A stretch of DNA of 64,000 nucleotides, taken from assembly GCA_026707285.1 (NCBI GenBank), contig JAPOXD010000007.1, positions 1 through 64,000 of the forward strand, read 5' to 3'. Made by a program: the position numbers and the translations under genes. Positions 61,601 to 64,000 of the stretch are shown piece by piece; position 1 is the stretch's first letter; each line of letters begins with the position of its first letter. The DNA is from Chloroflexota bacterium (lineage in GTDB: Bacteria > Chloroflexota > UBA11872). The notes below the pieces were generated by a model. That model did no database searches. It was not told the DNA's origin and saw nothing but the letters and a program-made list of their open reading frames with translations.

Positions 61601-64000
61601 CGCTGTCCTACCACTACTCGGGCCTGGAAGCCGGCGACCGCGTGTTGATTCACGCCGGCGCGGGCGGAGTGGGGCTGGCGGCCATCCAGCTGGCCCAGGC
61701 CGCCGGCGCGGAGGTCTTTGCCACCGCCAGCGCTCCCAAGCAGGCCTACCTCCGGTCAGTCGGTGTCAAGCACTTGTTCGACAGCCGGCAGACCGCCTTT
61801 GGCGAAGAAATCCTCGAAGCCACCGGCGGCGAGGGCGTCGACGTGGTGCTCAACAGCCTCACCAGCGAAGGATTCATCGACGCCAGCCTCTCCTGCCTCG
61901 CGCAGGGTGGACGGTTCGTCGAGCTGGCCCGGCGGGACATCCTGAGCCACGAGGAGATGGCGGCGCTTCGCCCCGACGTCTCCTACGACATCTTGGAGCT
62001 GGACGTACTCAAGAAAACCGACCCCGCGTGGGTTGGCGAGGTGCTTCGAGAGGTGATGGGACGGCTGTCGGCGGGAGAGCTGACGCCGATCATCCACAGC
62101 CGGTGGCCGCTGGCCGAGGCGGGAGCCGCCTTGAGTTTCATGCGATCGGCCCGACACATCGGCAAGATCGTGCTCACGCCGCCGCCGCTCATGCGGGGGC
62201 AACTGCGGCAGGACCGCTCCTACCTGGTGACCGGCGGCCTGGGCGGCATCGGCTGCGCCGTGGCCGAATGGCTGGCGGGGCACGGCGCGGGCGCCATCGT
62301 GCTGAACGGCCGGAGAGACCCCGACCCCGAGGCGCAGGCGGCCATTGACGCCCTGCGCCGGCGTGGGGTCAGGGTCGAGGTCGAGCTCGCGGACGTGACC
62401 GACACCGCGGCCATCGACGCCATGCTGGCGCGCATCGATGCGGACCTGCCGCCGCTCGGAGGCGTCATCCACAGCGTGGGCGTGCTATCCGACGCCGCGC
62501 TGACCAATCAGACCTGGACGAGCTTCGAGAGAGTCCTGCGGCCGAAGATCGTGGGCGCCTGGCACCTGCATCGCGCGACCTTGGACCGCGACCTTGACCT
62601 CTTCATCCTCTTTTCCAGCCGGGTCGGCGTGATGGGGAATCCGGGCCAGGCCAACCATGCCGCGGCCAACGCCTTCCTGGATCAGCTGGCGGGACACCGT
62701 CGTTCCCTCGGTCTCGCGGGACAGTCCATTGCCTGGGGCGCGTGGTCGGAGATCGGCGAAGCCGCCGAGCAACGGGAACGGATCGAGCAACGGCGGGCCG
62801 CCCTCGGCGGGCGCTGGTTTACTCCGCAGCAGGGCATCCAGGCCCTGGAGCGGCTGGTGCGGCAGGACACCACGACCTCAGTGGTGATGTCGATGGACTG
62901 GTCAGTCTTCGAAGAGGCCGTCCAAGACCGCCCGCCGTTGCTGGAAGACATGCTCACCTCGGCCGCCGACGACCAAGCCGACGGCGCGACCTCGTCGGAT
63001 GACCTGCTGACCCAGTTGCGAAGCGCGCCGGCGGCCGATCCCGAGCAATTGCTGGTGTCCTTCCTGCAGCAGGAGTTGCAGGCGGTGCTGCGGTTAACCA
63101 CCGCGCCGTCGCCGACGGTTGGCTTCTTCGACTTGGGCATGGACTCGCTGATGGCCGTGGAGCTGCGAAACCGGCTGAACCGGGCGTTCGCGGACGAATA
63201 CGTGGCCTCGAACACGCTGGTCTTCGATTACCCGGACGTCGCCAGCCTCGCGCGCCATCTGGTCGGTGAGCTCGGCCAGGTCGGCGGCGCGGCGCCGTCG
63301 CCGGAGCCGGAGGCGCCGGCGCTCATTCCCCAGTCGCAGCAAGAGGACGACGGCATCGCCATCGTCGGCATGGCATGCCGCTTCCCCGGCGCGGACGATC
63401 CGCTCGCCTTCTGGCGGCAGCTGCAGGCGGGTGTTGACCCCGTGACGGAGGCGCGTGACGCGGACGGTTCCTGGACCGGATTGTTCGGAGACCCGGCGGC
63501 CGAAGACCCCGTGTTCCGCCGCGGCGCGTTTATCGAGGGCATTGAGCAATTCGACTCCCGCTTCTTCCGCATCTCGCCGATCGAGGCGCGCGGCATGGAC
63601 CCACGCCAGCGGCTGCTGTTGGAGACGACGTGGCACGCGCTCGAGGATGCGGGCATCGACCCGGAGGGACTGCGAGGCAGCAGCACGGGGGTCTACGTCG
63701 GACTGGGCGGCAACGAATATCGCGACGTCATCGCGGCCAGCGGCCAGCCCGACAGCTTTGTCGGTACCGCCGGCAGCATGGCCGTTGGACGTTTGGCCTT
63801 CGTGTTTGGGCTGGAAGGGCCGGCGATTCCACTGGACGCGGTTTGCGCGTCGTCGCTAGTTGCGGTGCACCAGGCCATGGCCAGTCTCCAGCGTGGCGAG
63901 GTAGAGATGGCGCTGGTCGGCGGCGTGAGCATTCCGCTGTCCCGCGGGATCACACGATTCCTGAACGATCTCGGCATGCTCTCCCCCAGCGGCCGCTCGC
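55618..64000 (+). CDS. Modular type I polyketide synthase, 3' end beyond window
   Basis: At least 2,794 codons in one open frame from ATG 55618 to the window end. KS1 ~12-440 (Cys187 in DAACASA; EAHGTGT; NLGHLESAAG). AT ~566-870 (Ser661 in GHSVGE; RAFHS, suggests malonyl-CoA). DH ~938-1230 (His971 in LQDHKV, Asp1144 in LDGCFQ). C-methyltransferase ~1400-1620 (VIEVGAGTGSAT). ER ~1875-2190 (HAGAGGVGLAA). KR ~2195-2430 (VTGGLGGIG; catalytic Tyr position reads NHAAANAF with His2347). ACP with Ser2510 in GMDSLMAV. KS2 from ~2577 (Cys2743 in DAVCASS). A fully reducing, methylating module making saturated alpha-methyl chain units, like the mono-modular sponge-symbiont Sup-type synthases, but here followed by another KS. 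Confidence 0.95.
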   Translation, partial: MTRADTPPESPAEPIAIVGMACRFPGASDLDAFWQLLLDGGNAVTEGVPGSGVGRVGEIIRDPEFDNPACRFGAFVDDIDQFDASFFRISPVEAELLDPQQRMMLETTWQALEDAAIDPAQLIGSRSGVYTGISNDEYRMLVVDASRPTEAAGSLYALSGTNLNGTSGRVSFFLGLMGPAKAVDAACASAMVAVHDAVQDLQFGKADLAIAGGVQAILNGRIYELRADAMMLSPDGQCKTFDASANGYVRGEGCGVVVLKRLSDAEADGDRIWAVIRGSAVNHGGASVGLTVPHTPALEQVMATALAEAGVQPSDVDYVEAHGTGTAVGDPIELDAVAAVYGQGRNADRPLLMGSVKTNLGHLESAAGVAGLIKAALVVKRGVIPKHLHFQDPNPSFDWDRQPLQVTATMAEWPRDRRRPRLAGVNSFGISGTNAHLVVGEYPGANGTPSEAGSPTGSAQDVGASLPASLETLPLPKDDLVPRRTRSLPLSGKSEDALKDVAKRYLSWVDESADDAALADAAWTAGVGRSHFDHRAGAVFHDAKSLRVRLAALSGSDAGAEPRSPSTVAFVYTGQGSQWVGMGRALYETEPVARAVLDRCEAVFRVARGASLLDVMFGRDGASGDLGDTAWEQPALYALECALTALWASVGVRPSVVLGHSVGEIAAAQAAGIFSLEDGMRFAAARGALLSDVKPGAMAAIFAPAARVAAEVEALNAASNGVELSIAADNGAHMVVSGPAAGIDAVLERAESEGLRARRLNTTRAFHSALVEPALDGLEASLDGVTIETPTLAVISNLTGRAVEPGMALDSAYWRRHARQPVAFASGVRAMADLGVDLVLEIGPHAVLGPMTTLAWPDDAADAPVALASLRRPPRNGASSEPETGFVDAVAAVYEAGLDISFEGLFVGEARRRVSLPSYPFQRERYWLDASKQRRTSAGHPLLGVRHESARGEITFETEILPSDPAWLQDHKVFDRLVAPGALYGAMAASACLAEGGGSIVVDDMQLHSPLVFSEKESADDSDAAGRMIQVVLDAAEPASPRPVQIFSKGSEQEWTTHVECRAAPDAPLPEAGERIDLEALKARLSPADVPAYYSARSATGVDLGPLFRALGKAWSGPGEALAEVVLPEAVGRNQLDVHPLVLDGCFQVVGVARNVTGAPDEATYLPFGWERFWLRGRLPDRVHCHVRMSEAAREAEAESEEPPEVLSGELRLYDPSGVLIGGLSGYTVKRATRAALLAAVEGVDDLLYEIAWRERVLPPGIESADFFPSPAEVASGSQVFPGYLTDAGVDPEGRNALLADLERWSRSRALETLKELGWERVAGEVVDPEDLREQLGVLPEHQRVFRRMFEMLASSGVVEETDDGFAVVVGPDDPLPEHMPRDVDEFATWMAETYPDGQIEIGLFRRSGRALADVLRGNEDPLTLLFSSGEPTAADLYLKAPVARAANQMLSEAVQALVATLPQDRRLRVIEVGAGTGSATASVLPELPDGRFDYTYTDISAGFFAEAEARFGSDGIDYRPLDIERDPVAQGFDAHGYDLLIASNVLHATRFLQETLAHCADLLAPSGHLVALENLRGLGWMDLTFGQLDGWWRFADDYRPHHALAEPSVWRRALGDVGFTGVEVLGVDDSFTFEMLDKGVIVAQGPAQVAEAPGLWVLTSDRGGVADELAASLAARNQTVVLAGQAAAENGASAAGGSMIVKTDVDPASRESWQSLLEGLPADVPFNGVVHLAGLDGHGRQATTDEIAEDVTRAGASALAMVQGLGDSDVVPERGVWFVTRGAQVLEREQRGQLAGAVLWGLGKVVTLEAAHLQPRMLDLDPGASVPLADLVNELLYPDPENHIAYRSGSRRVARLVRPGAAGERLELPEDPDWVLAPDRSGIFDSPEIKPLPVRSLEPREVRVSVEATGLNFWDVFRSLGFIEEGDLGREMCGHILDVGSEVSTVSIGDRVVGLGFGAFGPEMITREELVAPAPAGMSVSALATIPSAYVSAALSYHYSGLEAGDRVLIHAGAGGVGLAAIQLAQAAGAEVFATASAPKQAYLRSVGVKHLFDSRQTAFGEEILEATGGEGVDVVLNSLTSEGFIDASLSCLAQGGRFVELARRDILSHEEMAALRPDVSYDILELDVLKKTDPAWVGEVLREVMGRLSAGELTPIIHSRWPLAEAGAALSFMRSARHIGKIVLTPPPLMRGQLRQDRSYLVTGGLGGIGCAVAEWLAGHGAGAIVLNGRRDPDPEAQAAIDALRRRGVRVEVELADVTDTAAIDAMLARIDADLPPLGGVIHSVGVLSDAALTNQTWTSFERVLRPKIVGAWHLHRATLDRDLDLFILFSSRVGVMGNPGQANHAAANAFLDQLAGHRRSLGLAGQSIAWGAWSEIGEAAEQRERIEQRRAALGGRWFTPQQGIQALERLVRQDTTTSVVMSMDWSVFEEAVQDRPPLLEDMLTSAADDQADGATSSDDLLTQLRSAPAADPEQLLVSFLQQELQAVLRLTTAPSPTVGFFDLGMDSLMAVELRNRLNRAFADEYVASNTLVFDYPDVASLARHLVGELGQVGGAAPSPEPEAPALIPQSQQEDDGIAIVGMACRFPGADDPLAFWRQLQAGVDPVTEARDADGSWTGLFGDPAAEDPVFRRGAFIEGIEQFDSRFFRISPIEARGMDPRQRLLLETTWHALEDAGIDPEGLRGSSTGVYVGLGGNEYRDVIAASGQPDSFVGTAGSMAVGRLAFVFGLEGPAIPLDAVCASSLVAVHQAMASLQRGEVEMALVGGVSIPLSRGITRFLNDLGMLSPSGRS

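Overview
ORGANISM. The window is a high-GC bacterial chromosome segment, very probably Chloroflexota (SAR202-like, Dehalococcoidia-like or sponge-associated lineages are my best guess, by inference). Pointers are the catabolic mix (amidohydrolases, M20 hydrolase, phosphotriesterase-like, FAD oxidoreductases, homocysteine methyltransferase-like), secreted proteins with Thr/Pro linkers, frequent GTG and apparent CTG/TTG starts, and many GTAGGGGC-type palindromic intergenic repeats. There is no rRNA or CRISPR array. LAYOUT. 1-1.7 kb: two ribbon-helix-helix antitoxin-like genes without a visible toxin, a lipoprotein and a frameshifted small membrane gene. 1.7-5.6 kb: a homocysteine-methyltransferase-like gene followed by an HcnB/OoxA-like and an HcnC/OoxB-like flavoprotein. 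5.7-9.0 kb: a compositionally distinct 1,099-aa GHKL-ATPase/DUF3883 nuclease-like gene, the best defence candidate. 9.4-10.3 kb: a tRNA-Ala gene, a degenerate tRNA-Ala copy that contains a perfect 33-nt palindrome, and a lipoprotein between them. 10.3-18.4 kb: nucleotidyltransferase, glycolate-oxidase-like, HD hydrolase, Nudix, DedA, CAP-domain protein, YraN, RNase HII and L19. 18.7-24.5 kb: VanW protein, then S16-KhpA-TrmD-GroEL paralogue, and PanB on the other strand. 24.6-33.6 kb: orphan small gene in a palindrome-rich gap, MurD, LiaF-like, metallophosphoesterase, a SWIM mini-protein behind an attenuator-like leader, SmpB plus tmRNA, Nudix, beta-propeller, methyltransferase, lipoyl-transfer enzyme, tRNA-Arg, LspA and a cyclophilin lipoprotein. 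33.9-40.9 kb: a two-repeat secreted protein of unknown family, M20 hydrolase, two MFS transporters and a PHP phosphoesterase. 40.9-47.2 kb: GlmS-FtsB/DivIC-Dut-TilS-FtsH on the minus strand. 47.3-51.7 kb: palindromes, a small zinc-ribbon gene coupled to a D-aminoacylase, phospholipase-C-like, VOC and D-cysteine-desulfhydrase-like genes. 51.8-55.2 kb: two identical tRNA-Val(GAC) genes and a degenerate third copy, bracketing a phosphotriesterase-like gene, a retropepsin-like protease with its partner, and an SDR. 55.6 kb to the end: a giant modular type I polyketide synthase (KS-AT-DH-MT-ER-KR-ACP-KS...) running off the window; the ORF track lists no entry for it because it has no stop here. HOW IT FITS. 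The core is housekeeping: translation, ribosome rescue (SmpB/tmRNA), cell wall (MurD, GlmS, VanW), lipoprotein export (LspA) and proteolysis (FtsH). The accessory parts sit next to tRNA genes and tRNA fragments (Ala near 9.5-10.3 kb; Val at 51.8, 53.1 and 55.1 kb), which suggests these tRNAs acted as integration or recombination sites. The main candidates for new biology are the GHKL-nuclease gene, the tRNA-derived palindrome, the retropepsin pair, the SWIM leader and the PKS.
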